A stretch of DNA of 5,388 nt from Marinilabilia sp. UBA5340 (GCA_002411085.1 DHQK01000104.1:1-5388), one strand, 5' to 3'. Positions 1-5,388 are shown, counted from the first letter of the stretch. A program made the numbers and translations. Notes: generated by a model from the sequence alone, not told the origin.

Positions 1-467
1 TCATCCACCTTTTTCTTCACGTCAGGGTTGGTGCTGTAAGCTGCAATCATCTCCTGATACAAAGCGGGGCTGATTCCTGCATCAGAAATGATTTTATTCA
101 TTTTTTGCTGAGTCTCCATCTGGATTGACTGCAATTTCTGAGAGATGCTCTGAAACTTTCTCATATCGGCTTCTTCTACACCTTCAGGCTGTTGTCCCTG
201 CTGCATATTGCGAGCTATTTGGTTAAAATTGTCCAGCTTCATGCCTCCTTCTTCAATTTTTTTCACCATTTTCTGTTCAGCTTCCTGCTGTACCGGCACT
301 ACCTTCACCACAACATCAGCAAACAAATCAACCTCCTCATCAGAATAACTTTTTTGCGGCTGTTGTCCTTGTTGTTGCATCATCATTTGGTTCTGGGCAG
401 CAACAGTTCCGCCAATCAAAATAAAACCTGTTAGAAATAAACTTACAAATTGCTTTTTAAAACTCAT
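1..467 (-). CDS. Exported DUF4168-like protein, partial (C-terminus beyond left edge)
   Basis: Reading the minus strand from the ATG at 467-465 gives 155 open codons to the window edge with no stop, so the C-terminus is missing. Residues 1-24 form a clear Sec signal peptide (Lys-Lys, hydrophobic stretch, then TVAA before QNQ). Residues 27-39 are rich in Met and Gln and are probably a flexible linker. After that comes a helical, charged sequence in the DUF4168 style: SDEEVDLFADVVVKVVPVQQ at 41-60, and later QQKMNKIISDAGISPALYQE at 120-139 followed by a TNPDVKKKV end. DUF4168 proteins are small secreted proteins of unknown function, common in Bacteroidota and Proteobacteria. The sequence seems to contain the helical unit twice (about 65-89 and 121-145). 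It is transcribed away from the cytochrome operon and shares only the intergenic region with it, so no functional link is implied. Family assignment is by recalled motif and has not been searched. Confidence 0.8.
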   Translation of the reverse strand, partial: MSFKKQFVSLFLTGFILIGGTVAAQNQMMMQQQGQQPQKSYSDEEVDLFADVVVKVVPVQQEAEQKMVKKIEEGGMKLDNFNQIARNMQQGQQPEGVEEADMRKFQSISQKLQSIQMETQQKMNKIISDAGISPALYQEMIAAYSTNPDVKKKVD

Positions 468-580
468 ATTAAAACCTGTTTTACAGAGGGCTAAAAAAAT
501 TCACTTATTCGGGCAATGACCCTCTTTTTATTAAGAACCCGATTCATAAGCGTTAAGTCATTATTAATTAACGATATAAG

Positions 581-611
581 CAAACCTACAAAACCACCTA
601 TCCAATTCCAA
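581..611 (-). promoter_or_regulatory. Candidate Bacteroidota-type promoter for the DUF4168-like gene
   Basis: On the minus strand, positions 588-581 read TAGGTTTG, a full match to the Bacteroidota -7 consensus TAnnTTTG. A TTG lies at 611-609, 20 bases upstream, which matches the -33 element at normal spacing. Transcription would start near 574 and give a leader of roughly 105 bases before the ATG at 467. The motif is short, so a chance match is possible. Confidence 0.5.
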
Positions 612-633
612 ACAATTGATCCATTGATTTCGC

Positions 634-647
634 ATGTCGCGCAACAT
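634..647. promoter_or_regulatory. Near-perfect 14-bp palindrome, possible operator
   Basis: ATGTCGCGCAACAT is symmetric except for one mismatched pair (C638 with A643). Its GCGC core stands out in an otherwise AT-rich spacer. It lies just upstream of the candidate plus-strand promoter at 671-700 and also upstream of the minus-strand promoter, so it could be a binding site for a dimeric regulator. No specific regulator can be named. Confidence 0.3.
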
Positions 648-670
648 TTCTTGCTTATTTAGAAGTAATC

Positions 671-700
671 TTGTTACAAATTGCTAATTACAGATATTTG
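671..700 (+). promoter_or_regulatory. Weak candidate promoter for the octaheme cytochrome operon
   Basis: TTG at 671-673 is followed after 19 bases by GATATTTG at 693-700, which matches the Bacteroidota -7 consensus TAnnTTTG at all but its first base. Use of this site would leave a leader of about 175-180 bases before the ATG at 885. No better match was found closer to the gene. Confidence 0.3.
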
Positions 701-841
701 TATTTTTATATATCTTAATTCATCCCTAAATTCGAAATCTCAACGCTAATTGCAAAAACAGAAATAAAGAAACCTCAAAGGCATATAAATGGCTTATTTT
801 CTAATCCAACCGCCGCTTAATGCATAAACTTTTATTAACAC

Positions 842-851
842 TTTACGTAAA
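842..851. promoter_or_regulatory. Perfect 10-bp palindrome TTTACGTAAA upstream of the octaheme gene
   Basis: TTTACGTAAA is its own reverse complement and ends 33 bases before the ATG at 885. It could be an operator half-overlapping the leader. It is short and made mostly of A and T, so chance occurrence is a real possibility. Confidence 0.2.
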
Positions 852-884
852 AAATACATACGTCCAACCAATAGTCAGCTAAAT

Positions 885-2480
885 ATGAAAAAGGTTGTTT
901 TTTCAATTATTTTGGTCTCCATAGGAGTTTTGGTTTTAATACACATAGCTTATACTCCTCCTCTGCCTAATCTGGGAGAGCTTAAACTTAAACAGGAATA
1001 TGCTATCAAGCCTGTTCCTTCCGTAGACCACAGCCTTTTTGAAGAACTTCAAAAGGACTTTGATTCTCCGCAGGAAGTCACTGAAGCCTGCATCGAATGC
1101 CATAACCAACGACACAAGGAGGTCATCGCTTCAAGCCACTGGAACTGGGAACGCATATCGTACGTAGAAGACCGGGGAATTGCAAGTATGGGTAAAAGCA
1201 ATGTCCTTAACAATTACTGTATCGGTGCCAGTTCCAATGAACAAGCTTGTGCGGTCTGCCACATAGGGTTTGGAATGACCAATGACCGTTTCGATTTTGA
1301 GAATGCCCGAAATGTGGACTGTATGGTTTGTCACGACAATAGCGAAGAGTATCACAAAGGATCAGCTATGGCCGGATATCCCGACCGTTCGGTGAATCTT
1401 AGCGAAGTAGCTCAAAGTGTAGGCCGGCCTCAAAGAATGAATTGCGGGGTATGTCATTTCTATAGCGGAGGGGGCAACAATGTAAAACATGGTGATCTGG
1501 AAGAAGCACTGCTATCTACCACCCGGGAGGTTGATGTCCACATGGCTGCCAACGGCATGAATATGACCTGTGTAGACTGCCATTCAGCAGACAATCACAA
1601 CATTAAAGGAAAACTCTATTCAGTCTCATCAAGTGATGAAAATCGTCTGACCTGCGATCATTGCCATACTGAGACACCACATACCGACAGAATGTTGGAT
1701 CTTCATACAGCCCGTGTGGCCTGCCAGACGTGCCACATTCCCACCTATGCCAAAGTCAACCCCACAAAAATGGAATGGCGATGGTCCGAAGCGGGCCGGC
1801 TGGTTGAGGGGAAACCCATCCATGAGACAGATACATCAGGGGTAGAAACTTATCTTTCTATCAAGGGTTCATTTCGTTGGGAAAAAGATGTAAAGCCCGA
1901 ATACTTCTGGTTTAATGGACATGCTACCCATTACGTTCTGGGGGATAAAGTTGACAGTATCCCGGTTCAGGTAAACAACCTTCTGGGATCTGCCGATGAC
2001 AGAAGATCCAAGATCTATCCTGTAAAAGTCCATCGTGGTGATCAAATCTACGACCCTGAAACCAATTTGCTCATCCAGCCAAAATTGTGGGCTGCAGAAA
2101 AAGGGGACAGTGCCTATTGGAAGGATTTTGACTGGCAATTGGCAGCCGAAGCCGGCATGAAGCGCGTGGGACTACCCTATAGTGGCAACTACGAATTTGT
2201 AAACACGGAAATGTACTGGCCTGTCAACCACATGGTGGCTCCCAAAGAGGAGGCCCTCTCATGCGAAGAGTGCCACCAGCGGGAAGACAGTCGACTGGCA
2301 GGTCTCAATGATTTCTATATGCCGGGGCGTGATAGCCATGCAGGGCTTGATTTACTCGGGAAGCTACTCATTATTGCTGCTCTTGCTGGTGTAATTCTGC
2401 ACGGACTGGGCAGAATCGTTGCTGCCATTCGCAACAAAGAAATTGACGCTGAAGAAATCAATACCAATTACAATCAATAA
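885..2480 (+). CDS. Octaheme c-type cytochrome, tetrathionate reductase (OTR) family, membrane-tethered
   Basis: The 531-residue protein has exactly eight CxxCH heme-binding motifs, beginning at Cys69, 122, 146, 187, 229, 257, 280 and 460. The segment SVDHSLFEELQKDF (46-59), followed by VTEACIECH and a downstream HWNWE (85-89), is the characteristic N-terminal signature of the octaheme tetrathionate reductase family described from Shewanella. Such enzymes sit in the periplasm and reduce tetrathionate, nitrite and hydroxylamine in vitro; the true substrate is unsettled. In Shewanella OTR a lysine replaces histidine as distal ligand of the active-site heme. Here Lys158, eight residues after the third motif (CMVCHDNSEEYHK), is the likely equivalent. 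Residues 4-23 form a hydrophobic segment without an obvious cleavage site, probably a membrane anchor. A second membrane segment lies at about 489-511, followed by a short charged tail. First gene of the operon; the cytochrome b start lies 15 bases downstream. The start is the first ATG and no Shine-Dalgarno is visible, as usual in Bacteroidota. Confidence 0.93.
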   Translation: MKKVVFSIILVSIGVLVLIHIAYTPPLPNLGELKLKQEYAIKPVPSVDHSLFEELQKDFDSPQEVTEACIECHNQRHKEVIASSHWNWERISYVEDRGIASMGKSNVLNNYCIGASSNEQACAVCHIGFGMTNDRFDFENARNVDCMVCHDNSEEYHKGSAMAGYPDRSVNLSEVAQSVGRPQRMNCGVCHFYSGGGNNVKHGDLEEALLSTTREVDVHMAANGMNMTCVDCHSADNHNIKGKLYSVSSSDENRLTCDHCHTETPHTDRMLDLHTARVACQTCHIPTYAKVNPTKMEWRWSEAGRLVEGKPIHETDTSGVETYLSIKGSFRWEKDVKPEYFWFNGHATHYVLGDKVDSIPVQVNNLLGSADDRRSKIYPVKVHRGDQIYDPETNLLIQPKLWAAEKGDSAYWKDFDWQLAAEAGMKRVGLPYSGNYEFVNTEMYWPVNHMVAPKEEALSCEECHQREDSRLAGLNDFYMPGRDSHAGLDLLGKLLIIAALAGVILHGLGRIVAAIRNKEIDAEEINTNYNQ

Positions 2481-2495
2481 CCAAAATTGGATACC

Positions 2496-3131
2496 ATGCA
2501 TAAAGTATATATCTATAAAAAATTTGAACGCTTCTGGCATTGGACACAAGCTGCCTTGATTTTTTTTCTTGCGCTTACAGGCTTCGAAGTACATGGAAGT
2601 TTCTCCTTTTTGGGCTATGAAGAAGCAGTTGCCGCACATCGGGTTGCGGCCTGGATGCTTCTGGCACTGATTTCTTTCTCCATCTTCTGGCATTTTACCA
2701 CGGGAGAATGGCGTCAATATATTCCTACGTTCTCAAAACTACAGGCACAAATTCGTTATTATACTTTAGGAATATTTAAGGGCGAACCCCATCCCACCCG
2801 TAAAACTGTACGCAATAAGCTAAACCCGCTACAGGCTTTGACCTACCTGGGTTTCAAACTGGTGATGGCTCCACTACTGGTAATTACCGGTATCGTTTAT
2901 ATGTTTTATCGCACCATCGATGCCAATGATATGGTAATTGTCAGTGATATTCCACTTGATGTCATTGCCTTTCTACATACATTAGGGGCCTATCTGATTA
3001 TCATGTTTGCCATAGTGCATGTTTACATGACCACTACCGGTCACACGCCCACTTCGAATATCAGGGCCATGCTAACCGGCTACGAAGATCTGGAAGAGAC
3101 AGAAAAAGATGAATCCATTAAACAAAACTAA
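2496..3131 (+). CDS. Membrane b-type cytochrome (Ni-hydrogenase/thiosulfate reductase cytochrome b class)
   Basis: This 211-residue integral membrane protein has about four membrane helices (near 16-33, 47-67, 115-137 and 157-180). Its histidines sit where this class binds two b hemes: His15 in the FERFWHW motif at the start of helix 1, His48 and His66 around helix 2, and His161 and His175 in helix 4, with His183 in TTTGHTP just after. The family (cytochrome b561, N-terminal bacterial/Ni-hydrogenase) oxidises quinol and passes electrons to a periplasmic partner. Next to the octaheme cytochrome, the natural inference is that it is that enzyme's quinol dehydrogenase. The ATG at 2496 is chosen over an in-frame TTG at 2487 because family members start a few residues before the FERFWHW motif. 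The C-terminus (about 197-211) is acidic and cytoplasmic in appearance. The chosen start of the next gene is one base past this stop. Confidence 0.9.
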   Translation: MHKVYIYKKFERFWHWTQAALIFFLALTGFEVHGSFSFLGYEEAVAAHRVAAWMLLALISFSIFWHFTTGEWRQYIPTFSKLQAQIRYYTLGIFKGEPHPTRKTVRNKLNPLQALTYLGFKLVMAPLLVITGIVYMFYRTIDANDMVIVSDIPLDVIAFLHTLGAYLIIMFAIVHVYMTTTGHTPTSNIRAMLTGYEDLEETEKDESIKQN

Positions 3132-3132
3132 C

Positions 3133-3657
3133 ATGGACCGAAAAAACAAATTCATGAATCCCTACCTGGCAGGAGTATTATTGGGATTTGTATTGTTGAC
3201 GACCATTTACATTACCGGCAGAGGGCTGGGAGCCAGCGGTGCCATGAAAAGTGTGGCCGTAACTGCCGTAAAAGCTACGGCCCCGGAGCACTATGAATCT
3301 ACGACCTACTATCAGGATTATGAAGCAGATCATCCGGATGGCACCATGCAATCATGGCTCGTCTTTGAAATGCTAGGAGTTCTGATTGGTGCATTTTTTA
3401 GTGGAGCCCTCTCCGGTCGATTAGGATTAAAACTTGAAAAAGGCCCGGGAGTCACCAATACCACACGAGTTATTGGCGCCATTTTCGGCGGTATGCTTTT
3501 TGGATTTGGAAGTCAGCTGGGACGTGGCTGCACCAGCGGATCAGCCCTCAGCGGTATGGCCGTCATGTCTTTTGGCGGCATCATTACTATGCTGGCAATT
3601 TTTGGAGGTGCTTATGCACTGGCCTATTTCTTTAGAAAACTTTGGATCACAAGATAA
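3133..3657 (+). CDS. YeeE/YedE family sulfur transporter, first half (Sulf_transp domain)
   Basis: The protein has 174 residues with the chosen start. It opens with MNPYLAGVLLG (8-18), a typical YeeE/YedE beginning, followed by TGRGLGASGA (28-37). After a polar loop (about 45-73) it has further membrane helices and the conserved GRGCTSGSALSG motif (130-141) with Cys133. YeeE/YedE proteins carry thiosulfate and related sulfur compounds across the inner membrane using conserved cysteines, and the full-length protein contains two related halves. This gene encodes only one half; the next gene encodes the other, so the two probably form one transporter. An in-frame ATG at 3109 would overlap the cytochrome b gene by 23 bases and one at 3154 would begin directly at MNPYLAG. 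The start at 3133, one base after the preceding stop, is the best compromise. Confidence 0.88.
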   Translation: MDRKNKFMNPYLAGVLLGFVLLTTIYITGRGLGASGAMKSVAVTAVKATAPEHYESTTYYQDYEADHPDGTMQSWLVFEMLGVLIGAFFSGALSGRLGLKLEKGPGVTNTTRVIGAIFGGMLFGFGSQLGRGCTSGSALSGMAVMSFGGIITMLAIFGGAYALAYFFRKLWITR

Positions 3658-3667
3658 AAACATCAAT

Positions 3668-4867
3668 ATGGCACCGTTAATTCCTGATATTATAGCTCCC
3701 GAGTACAATTACCTCATCGCACTCATCGTAGGAATCGGGTTTGGTTTTGCGCTGGAGCAGGCGGGTTTTTCGAGTACTCGCAAACTCGTCGGACTGTTTT
3801 ACGGATACGACTTTACAGTACTGAAGGTATTCTTTACAGCAGGCGTCACAGCAATGATCGGAGTCGTTCTGCTCGCACATTTGGAACTACTCAACACTTC
3901 CATAATTTTCGTGAATCCTACCTTTCTGCCATCGGCCATTACCGGAGGCATTATTATGGGAGCCGGATTTATCATCGGAGGCTTTTGCCCTGGCACCAGT
4001 GCAGCAGCTGCAGCCATCGGAAAACTGGATGGCTGGGCTTTTATCGGAGGTGCAACCATCGGCATCTTTGCCTTTGGAGAATTCTTCCCGCTGCTCGAAG
4101 ATTTCTATATGGCAGGCAATCAGGGCCCCTTACTTTTTTATGACGTACTTGGAATCGAACGGATCACGTTTGCGCTAATTCTGACTGCAATAGCACTTTT
4201 TGCCTTTGTGGCCACCGGCATGATTGAGGACAAAGTCAATAATAAACCAGTGCATCTGCTCAGTGGCAACTGGAAAAACAAGACCATTGCGGCAAGTGTG
4301 CCTGTTGCTTTGGTGCTGCTTATTATGATCACCCCCTCGCGCAAAGAATTTACCATGGAGAAACTGGAAGCACGTGCAGCTGCCGGAGAATGCAAACCCG
4401 ACCTGATTGATGCAGACAAACTGGCTTTTGAAATCATGAACAATTACTATCAGTACAATGTCATTGACGTTCGGTCGCCGGAGGAATATGAAGCATTTCA
4501 TATTGCCACAGCCATCAATATCCCTTTGGACGATCTGCACAATACCGCTTACCGCGAATTACTGAACCAACGCATTCAGACCAATGTTTTTTATGGAGCC
4601 TCTCCGGCCCAGGCCAAAAAGGCATGTCTGATTGCCCGCTATCACGGCAACACCAGCAGTCTGGCACTTGATGTGACTGCCCGTGATTTTGAGAACACTT
4701 TTTATGGAGACATCTCCATACCGGAAAATCCATCCAAAGAACAGCAAACAGTGGCTCTTTTCCGCCGCCAGGCTGCCAAAAAAATGAAAGAAATAGAAGA
4801 AAACCTCGCTTCGAGGGAGAAACCCGTCAAACAGAAAATGACCAGAGTACAGGGAGGGTGCAGCTAA
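3668..4867 (+). CDS. YeeE/YedE sulfur transporter, second half, fused to a degenerate rhodanese domain with a C-terminal GGCS tail
   Basis: The protein has 399 residues. Positions about 13-142 are a Sulf_transp half: FGFALEQAGFSSTRKLVGLF (25-44) and the Cys motif GGFCPGTS (104-111, Cys107) are family hallmarks. Two more hydrophobic segments follow (about 165-186 and 206-222). Residues about 248-345 are rhodanese-like, with YNVIDVRSPEEYEAFHIATA (263-282) followed by INIPLDDL. The strand that should carry the catalytic Cys reads NVFYGASPAQA, so Gly310 stands at the active-site position and sulfurtransferase activity by the usual route is unlikely. A long charged helix (about 356-390) leads to the end VQGGCS, placing Cys398 next to last. 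Other cysteines in the soluble part are 242 and 320. The start ATG at 3668 lies 10 bases after the preceding stop. A longer reading frame back to 3434 overlaps the other YeeE gene and its extra residues look like out-of-frame coding, so it was not used. This is the last gene of the operon. Confidence 0.88.
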   Translation: MAPLIPDIIAPEYNYLIALIVGIGFGFALEQAGFSSTRKLVGLFYGYDFTVLKVFFTAGVTAMIGVVLLAHLELLNTSIIFVNPTFLPSAITGGIIMGAGFIIGGFCPGTSAAAAAIGKLDGWAFIGGATIGIFAFGEFFPLLEDFYMAGNQGPLLFYDVLGIERITFALILTAIALFAFVATGMIEDKVNNKPVHLLSGNWKNKTIAASVPVALVLLIMITPSRKEFTMEKLEARAAAGECKPDLIDADKLAFEIMNNYYQYNVIDVRSPEEYEAFHIATAINIPLDDLHNTAYRELLNQRIQTNVFYGASPAQAKKACLIARYHGNTSSLALDVTARDFENTFYGDISIPENPSKEQQTVALFRRQAAKKMKEIEENLASREKPVKQKMTRVQGGCS

Positions 4868-5053
4868 AAGGCATTTCGAAAATCCAAAAGTTTAACATTT
4901 ACCTCTTATCCACGTTTTTATTGGCCTGACAAACAAACCACTTACTGTTACACAACAAAAGGCAGTTGTTCATAAAAAAAAACGTGCATCTTTAATTTGT
5001 TTTTCAGAAATTGAATAAAAATCATTCAGTTATTAATCTGAAAAACAAGGGTT
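4868..5053. other. Intergenic region after the operon, before the secreted protein gene
   Basis: This is 186 bases of AT-rich sequence without an ORF. No convincing rho-independent terminator follows the operon: the only hairpin nearby (ACAAC at 4952-4956 with GTTGT at 4965-4969) has five pairs and is followed by A rather than T residues. A perfect 12-bp inverted repeat (4997-5048) fills the right side. A possible promoter for the downstream gene consists of TTG at 4966-4968 and TTAATTTG at 4992-4999, one mismatch from TAnnTTTG but with a long 23-base spacer. Confidence 0.6.
4997..5048. repeat. Perfect 12-bp inverted repeat with a nested 5-bp stem
   Basis: TTGTTTTTCAGA at 4997-5008 is the exact reverse complement of TCTGAAAAACAA at 5037-5048. 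The 28-base loop contains a further pair, TGAAT at 5012-5016 and ATTCA at 5024-5028. The right arm ends five bases before the ATG at 5054, so in RNA the stem would reach up to the translation start. It could be an operator, a leader hairpin or a terminator-like structure; the sequence alone does not decide. Confidence 0.6.
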
Positions 5054-5388
5054 ATGATGCATTACTACAAAAACTCATTAAAAAGAGCCATGTTGCTGGT
5101 TCTGTTAGGCTTTTTTACAGCCTTTAGCGTCAAAAGTCAGGTACGCGTAATGGTAAAAACCGATGGGGTGGCATTTACCGCTATCGAAAATCATACCACA
5201 TGGGGCACTGCTACAAGTGATCTTCAAGAAGCCATAGATGCAGTCTCAGAGGCTACTGGTGGCGGAGAAATATGGGTAGCTGCCGGCACTTACCTTCCTA
5301 CCAAACAGATGTCAGCCAATGAAGAGGTAACTAGTGCTTATCCCCGGGAAATTTCTTTCGTAATGGCCAACAATGTCACCGTAATGGG
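5054..5388 (+). CDS. Secreted protein, probable right-handed parallel beta-helix type, partial (runs off right edge)
   Basis: The reading frame from the ATG at 5054 stays open for 111 codons to the window edge. A second ATG directly follows, and an AAGGG at 5046-5050 region just upstream is a possible weak ribosome site. Residues about 9-28 form a signal peptide (Lys-Arg, then MLLVLLGFFTAFSVKS before QVRV). The mature start has TWGTATSDLQEAIDAVSEAT and then GEIWVAAGTYLPT. It continues with EISFVMANNVTVMG near the edge. This pattern (a Leu-Gln-Ala-Ile helix, then 'IWVAAGTYLPT', then 'F.M.N.VTV.G') is typical of the first turns of beta-helix repeat proteins secreted by Bacteroidota, often long surface proteins with C-terminal sorting domains. 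The C-terminus is not visible, so secretion route and function are not determined. It is separated from the operon by 186 bases with its own leader structure and is probably an independent unit. Confidence 0.75.
   Translation, partial: MMHYYKNSLKRAMLLVLLGFFTAFSVKSQVRVMVKTDGVAFTAIENHTTWGTATSDLQEAIDAVSEATGGGEIWVAAGTYLPTKQMSANEEVTSAYPREISFVMANNVTVM

Larger units (their letters stand above)
468..884. other. Divergent intergenic region between the DUF4168-like gene and the octaheme operon
   Basis: This is 417 bases of AT-rich sequence with no convincing ORF on either strand. It must hold the promoters for both divergent transcription units. Visible inside it are a promoter-like match on the minus strand (581-611), a weaker one on the plus strand (671-700), a GC-rich near-palindrome (634-647), a short perfect palindrome close to the cytochrome start (842-851), and a direct repeat of ATTGAT (615-620 and 623-628). 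The length and the number of symmetric elements suggest regulated expression of the cytochrome operon, which is inference only. Confidence 0.7.

Noticed and set aside
192..434. 80-residue plus-strand ORF rich in Leu, His and Phe
   Set aside because: It lies wholly antisense to the DUF4168-like gene, has a low-complexity composition that comes from Gln/Glu/Lys/Met codons read backwards, and has no recognisable domain.
485..525. AGAGGG (485-490) and CCCTCT (520-525) as a leader hairpin of the DUF4168-like gene
   Set aside because: Six pairs around a 29-base loop is too weak to call without conservation data.
615..628. Direct repeat of ATTGAT as an FNR/CRP-like site
   Set aside because: The two copies are direct, not inverted, so they do not form the symmetric TTGAT-N4-ATCAA site. 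The short repeat is likely chance in AT-rich DNA.
2487..2495. TTG start for the cytochrome b gene
   Set aside because: It adds only three residues, and an in-frame ATG at 2496 directly precedes the conserved N-terminal region.
3109..3132. ATG at 3109 as the start of the first YeeE gene
   Set aside because: It would overlap the cytochrome b gene by 23 bases and adds eight polar residues before the usual YeeE beginning. The ATG at 3133 is preferred, though the longer form cannot be excluded.
3434..3667. Upstream extension of the second YeeE-rhodanese reading frame
   Set aside because: It overlaps the first YeeE gene in another frame, and the extra residues do not resemble a YeeE N-terminus. 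The ATG at 3668, 10 bases after the previous stop, gives a normal start.
2364..4747. Several minus-strand ORFs of 60-120 residues within the operon
   Set aside because: All lie opposite genes with clear protein families, lack domain signatures, and are explained as coding shadows.
4952..4969. Hairpin ACAAC/GTTGT as a rho-independent terminator for the operon
   Set aside because: The stem has only five AT-rich pairs, and the sequence after it is A-rich on the plus strand instead of T-rich.

Overview
The window looks like part of a chromosome from a Bacteroidota (Bacteroidetes) bacterium, probably an anaerobic or facultative, respiring member. The evidence is the moderate-to-low GC content with AT-rich spacers, almost no Shine-Dalgarno sequences, a promoter-like match to the Bacteroidota TTG/TAnnTTTG consensus, a DUF4168-type secreted protein, and a large secreted beta-helix type protein at the right edge. 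No rRNA, tRNA, CRISPR array or mobile element was seen.

Layout. On the left, positions 1-467 (minus strand) hold the N-terminal part of an exported DUF4168-like protein that runs off the edge. Positions 468-884 are a 417-base divergent intergenic region with candidate promoters in both directions and two palindromes. Positions 885-4867 hold four tightly packed plus-strand genes (gaps of 15, 1 and 10 bases with the starts chosen here), almost certainly one operon. They encode: (1) an octaheme c-type cytochrome of the tetrathionate reductase (OTR) family, apparently tethered at both ends to the membrane; (2) a b-type cytochrome of the Ni-hydrogenase/thiosulfate-reductase cytochrome b class; (3) a YeeE/YedE (Sulf_transp) half-transporter; (4) the second YeeE/YedE half fused to a C-terminal rhodanese-like domain that lacks the catalytic cysteine and ends in a Gly-Gly-Cys-Ser tail. 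Positions 4868-5053 are an intergenic region with a striking perfect 12-bp inverted repeat. From 5054 to the right edge is the start of a secreted, probably right-handed parallel beta-helix protein.

How it may work (inference). The cytochrome b would take electrons from menaquinol and pass them to the eight-heme cytochrome on the periplasmic face, which would reduce a sulfur oxyanion (tetrathionate or similar) or a nitrogen compound such as nitrite or hydroxylamine. OTR-family enzymes can do both in vitro and their physiological role is unsettled. The co-transcribed YeeE/YedE pair would move thiosulfate or a related sulfur species into the cell, handing it to the fused rhodanese-like domain. 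The combination argues that this octaheme enzyme works in sulfur metabolism. The most interesting element is the transporter-rhodanese fusion, with its missing active-site Cys and a terminal Cys that could act as an alternative sulfur carrier.
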